Positions 50,454-59,697 of a DNA stretch of 64,000 nt are shown piece after piece; within the stretch, counting starts at the first letter, position 1, and each line of letters starts with the position of its first letter. Position numbers and translations under genes: made by a program. The notes under the pieces are model-generated. The model made no database searches. It was given only the letters and a program-made list of their open reading frames with translations, and had not been told where the DNA came from. Where the stretch lies: assembly GCF_041053055.1 (NCBI RefSeq), contig NZ_CP163443.1, positions 3,906,001 through 3,970,000 of the forward strand, in the 5' to 3' direction. The DNA is from Streptomyces sp. R41. Lineage in GTDB: Bacteria > Actinomycetota > Actinomycetes > Streptomycetales > Streptomycetaceae.

Positions 50454-51431
50454 TCACAGGAGTCCTACGGCGGTGTCCACGGCCGCGGCCACATCGCCGT
50501 CCGCCGGGTAGAGCAGCGAACGGCCGACCACCAGGCCCTGGACGGTGGGGAGTTGCAGCGCGCCGCGCCACTTCTCATAGGCGCGTTCCTGGTCCTCTCC
50601 GACGTCGCCGCCGAGGAGGACGGAGGGCAGGGTGGAGGTCTCCATGACGCGGGCCATGTCGTCGGGGTTGTCGGTGACGGGGACCTTAAGCCAGGTGTAC
50701 GCCGAACTGCCGCCCAGGCCACTGGCGATGGCGATGGACTTGGTGACGGCCTCGGCGCTCAGGTCGTTGCGCAGCGTTCCGTCGTCACGGCGGCGGCACA
50801 GGAACGGCTCGACAAAGACCGGGAGCCGGCGCTCCGCCATCTCGTCGATGACCCTGGCGGTGGCTTCCAGGGTGCGCAGTGAGCCCGGGTCGTCGTAGTC
50901 GATGCGCAGCAGCAGCTTGCCCGCGTCGAAGCCGAGCCGCTCGATGTCCCGCGGGCGGTGCCCGGTGAACCGGTCGTCCAGCTCGAAGGAGGCGCCCGCG
51001 AGTCCGCCCCGGTTCATCGACCCGATGACCACCTTGCCGTCGAGGGCGCCGAGCAGCAGCAGGTCGTCGAGGATGTCGGCGGTGGCGAGCACGCCGTCGA
51101 CCCCGGGGCGGGACAGGGCGAGGCAGAGTCGATCGAGGAGATCGGCGCGGCCGGCCATGGCGAACTTGCGGTCACCGACGGCCAGGGCGCCGCGGGCCGG
51201 ATGGTCCGCGGCAATGATCATCAGCCGGCCGGAGTCGTCGACGAGGGGGCGGCGGGCCCGGCGGGCGGCGGCCTCGGCGATCGCCTCGGGGTGATGGGTG
51301 CGGGTGCGGACGAGGTCGGCGACGTCGACGCGCCGGTGCGGGGATCGGAGCCGCTCGTACGCGACGGGGGCACCCGTGGGCGCGTCTCCCCCTTCTTCGT
51401 GCCGCGCTCCCCCGACATGCCCCGCCCTCAT
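50454..51431 (-). CDS. Cgl0159-type (beta/alpha)8 aldolase of inositol catabolism
   Basis: ATG 51431 overlaps the iolC stop (ATGA). The 325-residue protein has LMIIAADHPARGALAVGD, VDGVLATADILDDLLLLGAL, GKVVIGSMNRGGLAGA and the lysine-bearing AYTWLKVPVTD. These are typical of the Cgl0159 group of class I aldolase-like barrels found in actinobacterial inositol operons. It probably replaces IolJ in cleaving 6-phospho-2-deoxy-5-keto-gluconate to malonate semialdehyde and dihydroxyacetone phosphate. This exact reaction is inferred from context. Confidence 0.85.
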   Translation of the reverse strand: MRAGHVGGARHEEGGDAPTGAPVAYERLRSPHRRVDVADLVRTRTHHPEAIAEAAARRARRPLVDDSGRLMIIAADHPARGALAVGDRKFAMAGRADLLDRLCLALSRPGVDGVLATADILDDLLLLGALDGKVVIGSMNRGGLAGASFELDDRFTGHRPRDIERLGFDAGKLLLRIDYDDPGSLRTLEATARVIDEMAERRLPVFVEPFLCRRRDDGTLRNDLSAEAVTKSIAIASGLGGSSAYTWLKVPVTDNPDDMARVMETSTLPSVLLGGDVGEDQERAYEKWRGALQLPTVQGLVVGRSLLYPADGDVAAAVDTAVGLL

Positions 51432-52378
51432 AGCACCGCTCCAGCCGTGAGGGCGTCCTCGACCTCTTCGGGTGTCGGCATCGCGGAGGAGCACTCCAGG
51501 CGCGACGCGACGATGGCGCCGGCGGCGTTCGCGTGCCGCATGACGCTCTCCAGATCCCAGTTGGCGAGCAGACCGTGGCACAGGGAACCGCCGAAGGCGT
51601 CGCCGGCCCCGAGGCCGTTGAGGACCGTCACCGGGAGGGGCGGGACCTCGGCGGAGGTGCCGTCGCGGTGGACGGCGAGGACGCCCTTGGGACCCTGTTT
51701 GACGACGGCGAGTTCCACGCCGGCTTCCAGCAGGGCGCGGGCGGCCGCGTGCGGTTCCCGCTCCCCTGTGGCGATCTCGACCTCGTCGACATTGCCTACG
51801 GCGACGGTGGTGTGGCGCAGGGCCTCGGCGTAGAAGGGCCTGGCGGACTCGGGGTCCTTCCAGAACATGGGCCGCCAGTCGAGGTCGAAGACCGTCGCGG
51901 CGGACTTGGCGCGGTGGGCCAGCGCCGCGAGGGTCGCCGTGCGGCTGGGCTCCTCGCTCAGGCCCGTGCCCGTCACCCAGAAGACGCGGGCCTCGCGGAT
52001 GGCGTCCAGGTCGAGGTCGTGCGCGTCGATCTCCAGATCGGGGGCCTTGGGCCGCCGGTAGAAGTACAGCGGGAAGTCGTCCGGCGGGAAGATCTCGCAG
52101 AAGGTGACGGGGGTCGGCAGGCCGGGGACCGGCGTGACCCAGCGGTCGTCGACGCCGAAGTCGCGCAGCGCCTCGTGGAGGTAGGTGCCGAAGGGGTCCT
52201 CACCCGTCCGAGTGATCACCGCCGTGCGCCGTCCGAGCCGGGCGGCGGCCACCGCGACGTTCGTCGCCGAGCCGCCGAGGAACTTCCCGAAGGACGTCAC
52301 CTGGGCCAGCGGGACCCCCGTCTGCAACGGGTAGAGGTCCACGCCGATCCGCCCCATGGTGATCAGGTCGTACGCCAT
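51428..52378 (-). CDS. iolC: 5-dehydro-2-deoxygluconokinase
   Basis: The 316-residue PfkB-family kinase starts MAYDLITMGRIGVDLYP and has FGKFLGGSATNVAVAAARLG and the catalytic GLGAGDAFGGSLCHGLL with Asp. Both the MGRIGVDLYP start and YFYRRPKAPDL are typical of IolC. It phosphorylates 2-deoxy-5-keto-gluconate. It is the first gene of the operon iolC - aldolase - iolB - iolD - mmsA, and its promoter faces the iolE-like gene. Confidence 0.94.
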   Translation of the reverse strand: MAYDLITMGRIGVDLYPLQTGVPLAQVTSFGKFLGGSATNVAVAAARLGRRTAVITRTGEDPFGTYLHEALRDFGVDDRWVTPVPGLPTPVTFCEIFPPDDFPLYFYRRPKAPDLEIDAHDLDLDAIREARVFWVTGTGLSEEPSRTATLAALAHRAKSAATVFDLDWRPMFWKDPESARPFYAEALRHTTVAVGNVDEVEIATGEREPHAAARALLEAGVELAVVKQGPKGVLAVHRDGTSAEVPPLPVTVLNGLGAGDAFGGSLCHGLLANWDLESVMRHANAAGAIVASRLECSSAMPTPEEVEDALTAGAVL

Positions 52379-52408
52379 CGAGTTCCCTTCACGTCGGCTG
52401 CCCCCAGG

Positions 52409-52470
52409 TGTATTCCCGCGCGGGGAGCCCTGTCAATGTTTTGTCCGGACATCCGGACCAGGCCTTGACA
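52409..52470. promoter_or_regulatory. Divergent iol promoters and operator
   Basis: On the minus strand TTGACA (52436-52431) and AATACA (52414-52409) are 16 bases apart and suit the iolC promoter. On the plus strand TTGACA lies at 52465-52470. Between them GTCCGG-ACAT-CCGGAC (52443-52458) is a perfect dyad and TGTCCGGACA (52442-52451) a second palindrome. The layout suggests an inositol repressor (GntR or LacI type) binding there; no such regulator gene was seen in the window. Confidence 0.6.
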
Positions 52471-52500
52471 CCTCCCGGGGGCCGCCGGAAGCTGACGCCC

Positions 52501-53460
52501 ATGACGTCGTTGTCACCGCAGTCATCGCCTCAGTCGTCACAGTCACCGCAGTCGTCGTCTCCGTCCTCACTCTCGCGCATCCGGATCGGTTCGGCTCCCG
52601 ACTCCTGGGGCGTCTGGTTCCCCGACGACCCCCAGCAGGTTCCCTGGCAGCGCTTCCTCGACGAGGTCTCCGCGTCTGGGTACGAGTGGATCGAGCTGGG
52701 CCCGTACGGCTATCTGCCCGCCGATCCGGCCGTCCTCAAGGAGGAGACCGCGCGGCGCGGGCTCACCGTCTCGGCCGGCACGGTCTTCACCGGATTGCAC
52801 CGTGGCCCCGAGGTGTGGGAGTCCACCTGGGCGCACGTCTCGGACATCGCGGCGCTCACCCAGGCGATGGGCGCCGAGCACCTCGTCGTCATCCCGGCCT
52901 TCTGGCGGGACGACAAGACCGGCGAGGTGCTGGAGGACAGCACGCTGACGCCGACGCAGTGGCGCAATCTGACCGCCCAGACCGAGCGGCTCGCCCACGA
53001 GGTGCGCGAGCGCTACGGGCTGCGGATCGTCGTCCACCCGCACGCCGACACACACATCGACAGCGAGGAGAACGTCACGCGTTTCCTCGACGCGACCGAC
53101 TCGTCGCTGGTGTCGCTGTGTCTCGACACGGGCCACTACGCGTACTGCGGCGGTGACAGCGTCAAGCTCATCGAGACGTACGGCGAGCGCATCGGCTACC
53201 TCCACCTCAAGCAGGTGGACCCGCTGATCCTGGCCGAGGTCCGCGCGAACGAGGTGCCGTTCGGGCCCGCCGTGGCCCGCGGTGTGATGTGCGAACCGCC
53301 GTCCGGCGTACCGGCGCTGGAGCCCGTCCTCGCCGCCGCGCAGCAGCTCGACGTCGACCTCTTCGCGATCGTCGAGCAGGACATGTACCCCTGTCCGCCG
53401 GACAAGCCGCTCCCGATCGCGCAACGGACCCGGGCGTTCCTGAGGTCCTGCGGGGCGTAA
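52501..53460 (+). CDS. iolE: IolE-like sugar isomerase/dehydratase
   Basis: ATG 52501 is preferred. The 319-residue protein begins with a Ser/Gln/Pro-rich 25-residue tract, then RIRIGSAPDSWGVWFPDDP. It has the AP-endonuclease-2-like TIM barrel: VSASGYEWIELGPYGYLP, VVHPHADTHIDSEENV, LCLDTGHYAYCGGD and YLHLKQVDP. The metal ligands (Glu, Asp, His) of inosose dehydratase are visible. IolE dehydrates scyllo-inosose to the trihydroxycyclohexane-dione used by IolD. IolH or IolI cannot be ruled out. It is alone on the plus strand, divergent from iolC. Its 3' end is repeated downstream. Confidence 0.85.
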   Translation: MTSLSPQSSPQSSQSPQSSSPSSLSRIRIGSAPDSWGVWFPDDPQQVPWQRFLDEVSASGYEWIELGPYGYLPADPAVLKEETARRGLTVSAGTVFTGLHRGPEVWESTWAHVSDIAALTQAMGAEHLVVIPAFWRDDKTGEVLEDSTLTPTQWRNLTAQTERLAHEVRERYGLRIVVHPHADTHIDSEENVTRFLDATDSSLVSLCLDTGHYAYCGGDSVKLIETYGERIGYLHLKQVDPLILAEVRANEVPFGPAVARGVMCEPPSGVPALEPVLAAAQQLDVDLFAIVEQDMYPCPPDKPLPIAQRTRAFLRSCGA

Positions 53461-53541
53461 GGGGCTTCGGGTTCCTGTGGGCGCAAGCCCTTCGAGTTCC
53501 TGCGGGACGTAAGCGATTTCGAGGCCCTGCGGGCGTGTACC
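53437..53541 (+). repeat. Degenerate tandem copies of the 3' end of the iolE-like gene
   Basis: The last 24 coding bases plus stop (TTCCTGAGGTCCTGCGGGGC and TAA) are followed by imperfect copies at about 53466-53490, 53491-53517 and 53518-53541. They share TTCGAG, TCCTGCGGG and GTAAG blocks, with a period of about 25-27 bases. Confidence 0.6.
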
Positions 53542-53659
53542 GCCGTGGTCGTGGGGGCCCGCCGAGAGCCCGGGGCTCGGCGGGCCTTCCGGTCTCCCGT
53601 GCCCCGTTGCACCATGGGTTTTCCCCAGGTGCGGGGCGGCGGTGGGAGGGGCGTGACGG

Positions 53660-54667
53660 ATGGCGACGGGGCAGCGGGCACGGGATGAGGTCGTCTCGCG
53701 CGGGGGATCCGGACCGGGCGGCGCCTGGGAGACCGTCGTCGCGCTGCCCCATCCGCGGCTGCGGCCCGGGGTGATCAGCTACCGCGGGATCCGGCTCGCC
53801 CTCGACGGGCCGCGACGCAGGCTGGAGGCACCGATCGGCGCCGCGACGCTGCTGCTGGGCTTCGAACAGCCGCTGCGTATCTCCCGCGCGGGGCGGCCTC
53901 CCGCCACCCTCGTGTCGGTGTTCTCCGGACCGGCCACCACCGCGGCCGTCGGCGAGCACGGCGGACGGCTCGCGGGCATCGAGGTGCTGCTCGCACCGTG
54001 GGCCGCGTTCACCCTCTTCGGCACGCCGCAGTACGAACTCGCCGACCGGACGGTCGATCCCGACGAACTGCCGCATCTGCTGGGCGCCCGTTCGAGCCGG
54101 AACCGCCGGCGCAGCATCGGTGAACTCTCCGCCGCGCTGGCCGCGTTGCCCGGCTGGGCCGAGCGGTTCGGGCTGCTGGACGACGTGTTCGCGCGCTGGG
54201 CCGAGGCGGGAACGCCGAGTTCGGCGCGGGTGGTACGGGCGTGGGAGCACCTCCAGCGGACCTGGGGCACGATACCGGTGCCCCGGCTCGCCGACGAGGT
54301 CGGCTGGAGCGTACGGCAGTTGGAGAACCGTTTCCGGGAGCAGATCGGGCTCGGGCCGAAGGCGGCGGCGCGGGTGCTGCGGTTGCAGCGGGCGCGGCGG
54401 CTGCTCGCGGCGGGACGGTCGCAGGCGGAGACGGCGGCGGCGTGCGGGTTCTATGACCAGGCCCACCTCAGTGGGGAGTTCAAGACGATGACCGGCTGCA
54501 CGCCGCGTGAGTTCACGGCGGCGCGGGGGGCTCCGCCGGGGCCGGCGGCCGGGCCTCCGGCGGCTGACCGCATGGCGGGCGAGGCCACCAGCCTGGTGCT
54601 CTTGGCCGATCGGCGTGACCAGAGTGACCGGGGTGCGATTTTTTCCAAGACCGGTGGGATCCGTTGA
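53660..54667 (+). CDS. AraC-family transcriptional regulator
   Basis: The 335-residue protein has an N-terminal sensing domain (about 20-165) and a C-terminal AraC HTH pair. The HTH pair has IPVPRLADEVGWSVRQLENRFREQIGLGPKAAARVLRLQRARRLL (in part) and AAACGFYDQAHLSGEFKTMTGCTPREF. Its last 40 residues are a Pro/Ala/Gly-rich tail. ATG 53660 follows GGGAGGGG. Such regulators act as activators in response to a small molecule. It is near the iol genes, but nothing shows that it controls them. Confidence 0.88.
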   Translation: MATGQRARDEVVSRGGSGPGGAWETVVALPHPRLRPGVISYRGIRLALDGPRRRLEAPIGAATLLLGFEQPLRISRAGRPPATLVSVFSGPATTAAVGEHGGRLAGIEVLLAPWAAFTLFGTPQYELADRTVDPDELPHLLGARSSRNRRRSIGELSAALAALPGWAERFGLLDDVFARWAEAGTPSSARVVRAWEHLQRTWGTIPVPRLADEVGWSVRQLENRFREQIGLGPKAAARVLRLQRARRLLAAGRSQAETAAACGFYDQAHLSGEFKTMTGCTPREFTAARGAPPGPAAGPPAADRMAGEATSLVLLADRRDQSDRGAIFSKTGGIR

Positions 54668-55163
54668 CTGCACGCTGGGGTCTTCCGGCCACGGACCCGG
54701 GGGGATGCGGGGGGTGCGGGGAGCCGGTGGGCCGGGCCCGGCGCAGCGGGTCCGGCCCATCTTGGCGCGCCCGTACGGGCGGTGCACCTTGACCCTGGTT
54801 GAACGGCACCCGGCGCTGCCGGCTGTGCCCACCCTCCCCCAAGCTCTCGGCTTCGCTCGAGCAGGGGGGACCCCCATCGCCCTGCGGGACGATTGCCCAC
54901 AGCAGTAACAGCCCGGCCGTGCACGCCACGGCGGTAGCGGTGGCCCTTGCCCCCCCAATGCGTCACCCGTGTCACAAAGAACACCCTTCTGTCACGCATG
55001 TCGCGTGTACGCGGGTCTTGGGTCACACCCGGTCTACAGGGGCTGCCCTGCGCTCACGCTGTGTCGTTCACGGGGCACAGGCTTTCTGATCGCCAGCGCA
55101 GCGCCCGGCTCCCCCGACGGCCGCCCCCGGCCGCCGCCGCGGTGCGCGCAGGGAGGTGCCACC
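54668..55163. other. Intergenic region with a repeat element
   Basis: No gene is supported in these 496 bases. They contain the palindromic element at 54831-54876 and, near 54960-55000, three TGTCAC/GTCAC words, possibly regulator contacts upstream of the small HTH gene. Confidence 0.4.
54831..54876. repeat. Streptomyces-type intergenic palindromic repeat
   Basis: TCCCCC (54835-54840) and GGGGGGA (54864-54870) enclose AAGCTCTCGGCTTCGCTCGA and are followed by CCCCCATCG. This sequence type is familiar as a short repetitive element in many Streptomyces intergenic regions. It forms a stable hairpin. Recognition is from memory; the copy number in this genome cannot be known from the window. Confidence 0.6.
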
Positions 55164-55364
55164 ATGACCGACCGCAGGCTCTGGTCGTACAAGGAGATCG
55201 CCGCGCACATCAAGGTGCAGCCGGACACCGTGCGGTCCTACCGCAAGCACGGGCTGCTCCCCCCGCCCGACCATGTGGAGGGCGGAAAGCCCTACTGGTA
55301 CGCGGAGACCGTCCGGGCCTGGGTCGCCTCCCGCCCGGGAAATCGCAGCCGCAGAGACGACTGA
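55164..55364 (+). CDS. Small MerR/excisionase-like HTH protein
   Basis: This 66-residue protein starts at ATG 55164 after GGGAGG. Nearly all of it is a winged HTH: WSYKEIAAHIKVQPDTVRSYRKHG is the helix-turn-helix (in part KVQPDTVRSYRKHGLLPPPD), followed by GGKPYWYAETVRAWVASR. The pattern is that of small MerR-like or excisionase-like DNA-binding proteins. No integrase or mobile gene is near, so a housekeeping regulator is more likely than an excisionase. Confidence 0.75.
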   Translation: MTDRRLWSYKEIAAHIKVQPDTVRSYRKHGLLPPPDHVEGGKPYWYAETVRAWVASRPGNRSRRDD

Positions 55365-55463
55365 CGTACGCCAACCCGCCGCGCTCTGTGCCCCGCCCGA
55401 GGCGTGCGGGGCACAGTCCTAATTCGTTTGCCCGTACGCCGGTCGGTTGCCGAAGATCCGGAG

Positions 55464-56060
55464 ATGGCCCCCACCGATTTCTCGCTCAAACCCGTGCTCA
55501 CCGGAGACAGGACTGTCCTGCGGCCCTTCACCGAGGACGACGCCCTCGGTATGGCGGAGATCGTCGAGGACCCGGAGGTCAGCCGCTTCACCGGCGAGCC
55601 GTCCGCCGAACTCACCCTGGAACGGCTGCGTTCCTGGTACGGCTCCCGCAGCGCGCAGACCGACCGGCTGGACCTCGCCGTGACCGACCGCGCGAGCGGT
55701 GAACTCGTCGGCGAGGTCGTCCTCTACGACTGGAACCCGGCCGGCCGCAGCTGCACCTTCCGCACGCTCATCGGCCCCCGCGGGCGCGGGAAGGGGCTCG
55801 GCACCGAAGCCACCCGGCTCATCGTCGGTCACGGATTCGAGCAACTGGGCCTGCACCGGATCGAGTTGGAGCTCTACAGCCACAACCAACGGGCCCGCCG
55901 CGTCTACGACAAGGTCGGCTTCGTCGAGGAGGGTGTCCGGCGCCAGACCGAGACGCGGGACGGCGTCTGGGTCGACGAGACGATCATGGCGATCCTCGCC
56001 CACGAGTGGGCCGCACACCGCGGGCACCCGAAGACGGGGGTCAGCTCCACGGCTCGATGA
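55464..56060 (+). CDS. GNAT acetyltransferase, RimJ/RimL-like
   Basis: The product has about 198 residues from ATG 55464; an upstream start at 55404 is possible. It has [21 protein letters not shown], the acetyl-CoA loop [12 protein letters not shown], and [24 protein letters not shown], the typical RimJ/RimL (acetyltransf_3) pattern. It may acetylate a protein N-terminus or a small molecule. It is convergent with the alcohol dehydrogenase and overlaps its 3' end by 20 bases. Confidence 0.85.
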   Translation: MAPTDFSLKPVLTGDRTVLRPFTEDDALGMAEIVEDPEVSRFTGEPSAELTLERLRSWYGSRSAQTDRLDLAVTDRASGELVGEVVLYDWNPAGRSCTFRTLIGPRGRGKGLGTEATRLIVGHGFEQLGLHRIELELYSHNQRARRVYDKVGFVEEGVRRQTETRDGVWVDETIMAILAHEWAAHRGHPKTGVSSTAR

Positions 56061-57084
56061 CCGTCACGCCCGACCCCGGTGCCGTCCCCATCGCCGCCAG
56101 CGCCGTCGGCACCGCGTCCAGCGAAATGGTGGAGGTGACCAGGAGGTCGGGCCGGAGCACCCCCGCCCGGACCAGCTCCAGCATCCCCGGGTAGGCGTGC
56201 GCCGCCATCCCGTGGCTGCCCAGCAGTTCGAGTTCGAGACCGATCACGCGGGCCATCGGCACCGGGCTGGAACCCGTCGGCGAGGGCAGCAGGCCCACCT
56301 GGACATGGCGGCCCCGGCGGCGCAGGCCGTTCACCGAAGCCGCGCAGGTGACGGGGGAGCCGAGGGCGTCCAGCGACACATGCGCGCCGCCACCCGTCAG
56401 TTCCCGTACCGCCTCCGCCGTGTCTTCGACGCGGGACGCGTCCACGCACTCCGCCGCCCCGAACTTCCGTGCCAGGTCGAGCGCCCCCGGTGACACGTCG
56501 ACGGCCACGACCCTCGCCCCCGACGCCGCGGCGATCATCACCGCCGACAGGCCCACGCCTCCGCAGCCGTGCACCGCGACCCACTCCCCCGCGGCCACCC
56601 GGCCCTGCGCGACCACCGCGCGAAACGCCGTGGCGAACCGGCAGCCCAGCGAGGCCGCCGTGGCGAAGGACAGCTCGTCGGGCACCGCGACCAGGTTCAC
56701 ATCGGCGTGGTCGAGTGCCACGTACTGCGCGAAGGAGCCCCAGTGCGTGAACCCCGGCTGGGTCTGCCGTTCGCACACCTGATGGTCGCCCGCCGCGCAC
56801 GAGGGACAGCTTCCGCAGGCGCAGACGAACGGGACGGTGACCCGGTCGCCGGGGTGCCGGCCGGTAACCCGGGCGCCCACCGCCTCGACGACCCCCGCGA
56901 GTTCGTGCCCCGGCACATGCGGCAGCGTGATGTCCGGGTCGTGCCCCATCCAGCCGTGCCAGTCGCTGCGGCACAGCCCGGTGGCCTCGACCCGCACCAC
57001 GACCCCGTGCTCCGCGGGAGTCGGGTCCGCCACCTCGCGTACCTCGGCCGGCTCCCCGTACCGCTCGAACACCACTGCCCGCAT
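56041..57084 (-). CDS. Zinc-dependent alcohol dehydrogenase
   Basis: The start chosen is ATG 57084 with GGAGGGCGAGG upstream (the frame opens at 57111). The 347-residue medium-chain dehydrogenase has catalytic zinc ligands Cys in [10 protein letters not shown] and His in [10 protein letters not shown]. The structural zinc cysteines are in [17 protein letters not shown], and the Rossmann motif is [10 protein letters not shown]. It oxidises an alcohol or reduces an aldehyde with NAD(P). The substrate is unknown. It is 41 bases after the MMPL gene on the same strand and may share its transcript. Confidence 0.92.
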   Translation of the reverse strand: MRAVVFERYGEPAEVREVADPTPAEHGVVVRVEATGLCRSDWHGWMGHDPDITLPHVPGHELAGVVEAVGARVTGRHPGDRVTVPFVCACGSCPSCAAGDHQVCERQTQPGFTHWGSFAQYVALDHADVNLVAVPDELSFATAASLGCRFATAFRAVVAQGRVAAGEWVAVHGCGGVGLSAVMIAAASGARVVAVDVSPGALDLARKFGAAECVDASRVEDTAEAVRELTGGGAHVSLDALGSPVTCAASVNGLRRRGRHVQVGLLPSPTGSSPVPMARVIGLELELLGSHGMAAHAYPGMLELVRAGVLRPDLLVTSTISLDAVPTALAAMGTAPGSGVTVIEPWS

Positions 57085-57125
57085 CCGCCTCGCCCTCCGC
57101 CCGGAGATCACCTTCCGGGTGAACG

Positions 57126-59531
57126 CTAGCCGCGAGCCTCGGCCTTGTCCCGATCCCGGTCCTGGTCCTTGTCCTGCTTCTTGTCCTTGTCCTTGTCCCG
57201 GTCGCCCTCCTCCGGCACCTCCAGGGCCCCGGCCGTCGGCGCCTCCCCCTCACTGAGTCCGAACCGGTCGTGGAATCGCCGCAGCGGCCCCGGCGCCCAC
57301 CAGGTGGCGCGGCCCGTGAGGCGCATGACCGCCGGGACCAGCAGGCTGCGGACGACCATCGCGTCCATCAGCACGGCGAGCGCGATACCCAGGCCGAGCA
57401 TCTTGGTGTTGGTCACGCGGGAGGTGCCGATCGCGACCATCACCACCGCGAGGATGACCGCGGCCGCGGTGATCAGCCCGCCAGTGCGCTGCAGTCCGAA
57501 GCGGACCGCCTCCCGGTGGTCGCCGGTGTGGTCGTACTCCTCCTTTATTCGGGAGAGGAGGAAGACGCCGTAGTCCATGGAGAGGCCGAACGCGACGCAG
57601 AACATGAGCACCGGGAGGGTCGTCTCGATCGAACCCGGGCTGGTGAAGTCCAGCAGGCCGGACAGATGGCCGTCCTGGAAGACCCAGACCACCGCGCCGA
57701 ACATGGCCGTCAGGCTGAGCGCGTTGAGAAGCACCGCCTGGATCGGGATCAGCACGCTGCCGGTCAGGAGGAACACCAGGAGCAGGGTGACGATCGCGAT
57801 GAAGGCCGCCGCCCAGGGGAGCCGGTCGGCTATCGCGTGCTTGGAGTCGACCAGGACGGCGGCCGTGCCGGTCACCGACGTGTCGAACGGGGCGTCCGTC
57901 GCGCGGAGTTCGCCCACGAGGCGCTGGGCCCCGTCGTCGACGGCCTCACCCTTCGGCAGCACCGTGACGTACGCCGAGTCGCCCTTCACCAGAGGCCCGT
58001 CCACCCGCAGTACCTCGGGCAGCGCGGCGATCCGGTCCTTGTACCGCGCGTACTGGGTCTCGGTGGCCCGCCCCTCGGCGAGTACTTCCAGGCTGCCGCC
58101 GGGGTTGCCCGGGAAGCCGTCCCGTATGTGCTGCTGGACCACATGCGATTCGGCGCCGGACGGCAGCTGGCGGTCGTCCGCGGTGCCGAACTTCACGCCC
58201 AGGAAGGGAAGTCCGAGGACGACCAGGCCGACCGTGGTGGCCACCGCGAAGATCGGCGCCCTGCGCATGACGAGGGAGGCCATGCGACCCCAGGCGGCTC
58301 CTCCGCCGGTCGTCGGCGGCTTGCCGCGCCGGAACAGGCGCCGCAGGTCGAGAGCGTTCACCCGGTTTCCGAGCAGCATCAGCGCCGCCGGGAGCAGGAT
58401 CAGCGCGGCCGCCGCGGCCAGCAGCACCACGGCGATGCCCGCGTACGCGAAGGAGCGCAGGAAGTACTGCGGGAAGAGCAGCATGGCGGCCAGGGACACC
58501 GCGACCGTGAGGGACGAGAAGAGAACTGTGCGGCCCGCGGTGCGCAGGGTGGTGCCCACGGCGGTCAACGGTTCGGCGCCCGTGGCGAGCTCCTCGCGGA
58601 ACCTGCGGACGATGAACAAGGCGTAATCGATCGCGAGGCCGAGCCCGAGGGCCGTGGTGAGGTTCATCGCGAAGACCGAGACGTCGGTGAACTCGGTGAG
58701 GCCGCGCAGTACCGCGTTCGTGCCCAGGATCGCGATGATGCCCACCAAGAGGGGCAGCAGGGCCGCGATCGCGCTGCCGAAGACCATCACCAGCAGCACC
58801 AGGGTCACCGGCAGGGCGATCACCTCGGCCCGGGTCAGGTCCTCGCGGATGGTGGTCTGCATCTCGTGCTGCACGGCGACCGGTCCGCCGACCTTGACCT
58901 CGACCGGGCCGTGCGTCCCCCGGTAGGAGGGTGCCAGGCGGTCCAGGGTCTCGCCGGCGGTCTTCTCGTCTCCCGTCAGCCGCGCGGTGACGAGCGCCTC
59001 GTGCCCGTCCTTCGCCTTCAGCGCCGGTGAGCCGGACTGCCAGTACGAACCGACGCCCGTGACGCCCCGCTCGTCGGCGAGCCGCGCCGCGAGCCGATTC
59101 GCCTCGGCGGCGATCGAGGGAGCGTCGACCGAGGCGCTACCCGTGTCGACGAGGAGCAGCAGGTTGGGCTGCGAGGCGGGGAACTCCCGCTCCAGCGCCT
59201 TGGTCGCATAGGTGGACTCGGCAGTCGGGTCCTGCCAGCCGCCACTGCCCAGCCGGTCGGCGACCCCGCTGCCGGCGACCACGGCGAGCGCGGTGAGCAG
59301 CAGCGCGACGAGCAGGGACAGCCGGGGCTGCGCCGTCACGAAACGGGTCCAGCCGCCCACCCGCGCGCCACTCTCCCGTGATCCGCCGCCCGTACCACTG
59401 CCGCGGCCATCGCCCGAAGTCGTCCCGCGGCCATCGCCCGTCCCGCTCCCACGACCGCCGGCCGAGCCCTTCCCGCGGTCGTCGCCCTCGCCCTTCTCAG
59501 GGCCGTGACCTGCGCTGCTGACATCGGTCAT
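57126..59531 (-). CDS. MMPL/RND-family transporter
   Basis: The 801-residue protein has two repeated modules, each with a large outside loop and five to six helices. [26 protein letters not shown] and [21 protein letters not shown] carry the conserved Asp-Tyr pairs used in proton coupling. These are typical of MMPL exporters of lipids or antibiotics in actinobacteria. The N-terminal 60 residues are Gly/Arg/Asp repeats and the C-terminus is an Asp/Lys-rich tail, both unusual. It is divergent from a TetR gene across two palindromes and is presumably repressed by it. Confidence 0.9.
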   Translation of the reverse strand: MTDVSSAGHGPEKGEGDDRGKGSAGGRGSGTGDGRGTTSGDGRGSGTGGGSRESGARVGGWTRFVTAQPRLSLLVALLLTALAVVAGSGVADRLGSGGWQDPTAESTYATKALEREFPASQPNLLLLVDTGSASVDAPSIAAEANRLAARLADERGVTGVGSYWQSGSPALKAKDGHEALVTARLTGDEKTAGETLDRLAPSYRGTHGPVEVKVGGPVAVQHEMQTTIREDLTRAEVIALPVTLVLLVMVFGSAIAALLPLLVGIIAILGTNAVLRGLTEFTDVSVFAMNLTTALGLGLAIDYALFIVRRFREELATGAEPLTAVGTTLRTAGRTVLFSSLTVAVSLAAMLLFPQYFLRSFAYAGIAVVLLAAAAALILLPAALMLLGNRVNALDLRRLFRRGKPPTTGGGAAWGRMASLVMRRAPIFAVATTVGLVVLGLPFLGVKFGTADDRQLPSGAESHVVQQHIRDGFPGNPGGSLEVLAEGRATETQYARYKDRIAALPEVLRVDGPLVKGDSAYVTVLPKGEAVDDGAQRLVGELRATDAPFDTSVTGTAAVLVDSKHAIADRLPWAAAFIAIVTLLLVFLLTGSVLIPIQAVLLNALSLTAMFGAVVWVFQDGHLSGLLDFTSPGSIETTLPVLMFCVAFGLSMDYGVFLLSRIKEEYDHTGDHREAVRFGLQRTGGLITAAAVILAVVMVAIGTSRVTNTKMLGLGIALAVLMDAMVVRSLLVPAVMRLTGRATWWAPGPLRRFHDRFGLSEGEAPTAGALEVPEEGDRDKDKDKKQDKDQDRDRDKAEARG

Positions 59532-59612
59532 CGTGCGGTGTCCCCTTCACCGTGACCCTGCACCCCACCCATCCGTTCAGGCAGCATGGGTCGCCTCTTG
59601 CCATAGACTGGC

Positions 59613-59665
59613 AAACGCGAGAGATCGCTCGCGTTTCACCAGAATGCGAGCGACCGCTCGCGTTT
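59613..59665. promoter_or_regulatory. Two TetR operators between the MMPL and TetR genes
   Basis: AAACGCGAG (59613-59621) and CTCGCGTTT (59628-59636) are a perfect dyad. A 24-base near copy with core GCGAGCG-AC-CGCTCGC lies at 59642-59665. The two centres are 29 bases apart. They sit in the 166-base divergent spacer, directly upstream of the TetR gene, and are excellent operator candidates. Confidence 0.8.
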
Positions 59666-59697
59666 GTCAATCTCGTTCGGAGAGCTGGGGATAACTC

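Noticed and set aside
53207..54958. Minus-strand open frame of about 583 codons opposite the AraC gene
   Set aside because: Arg/Pro-rich with no motif; the plus strand has a complete AraC HTH.
55164..55364. Excisionase of an integrative element
   Set aside because: No integrase, attachment-site duplication or tRNA gene is nearby, so a mobile element is not supported.
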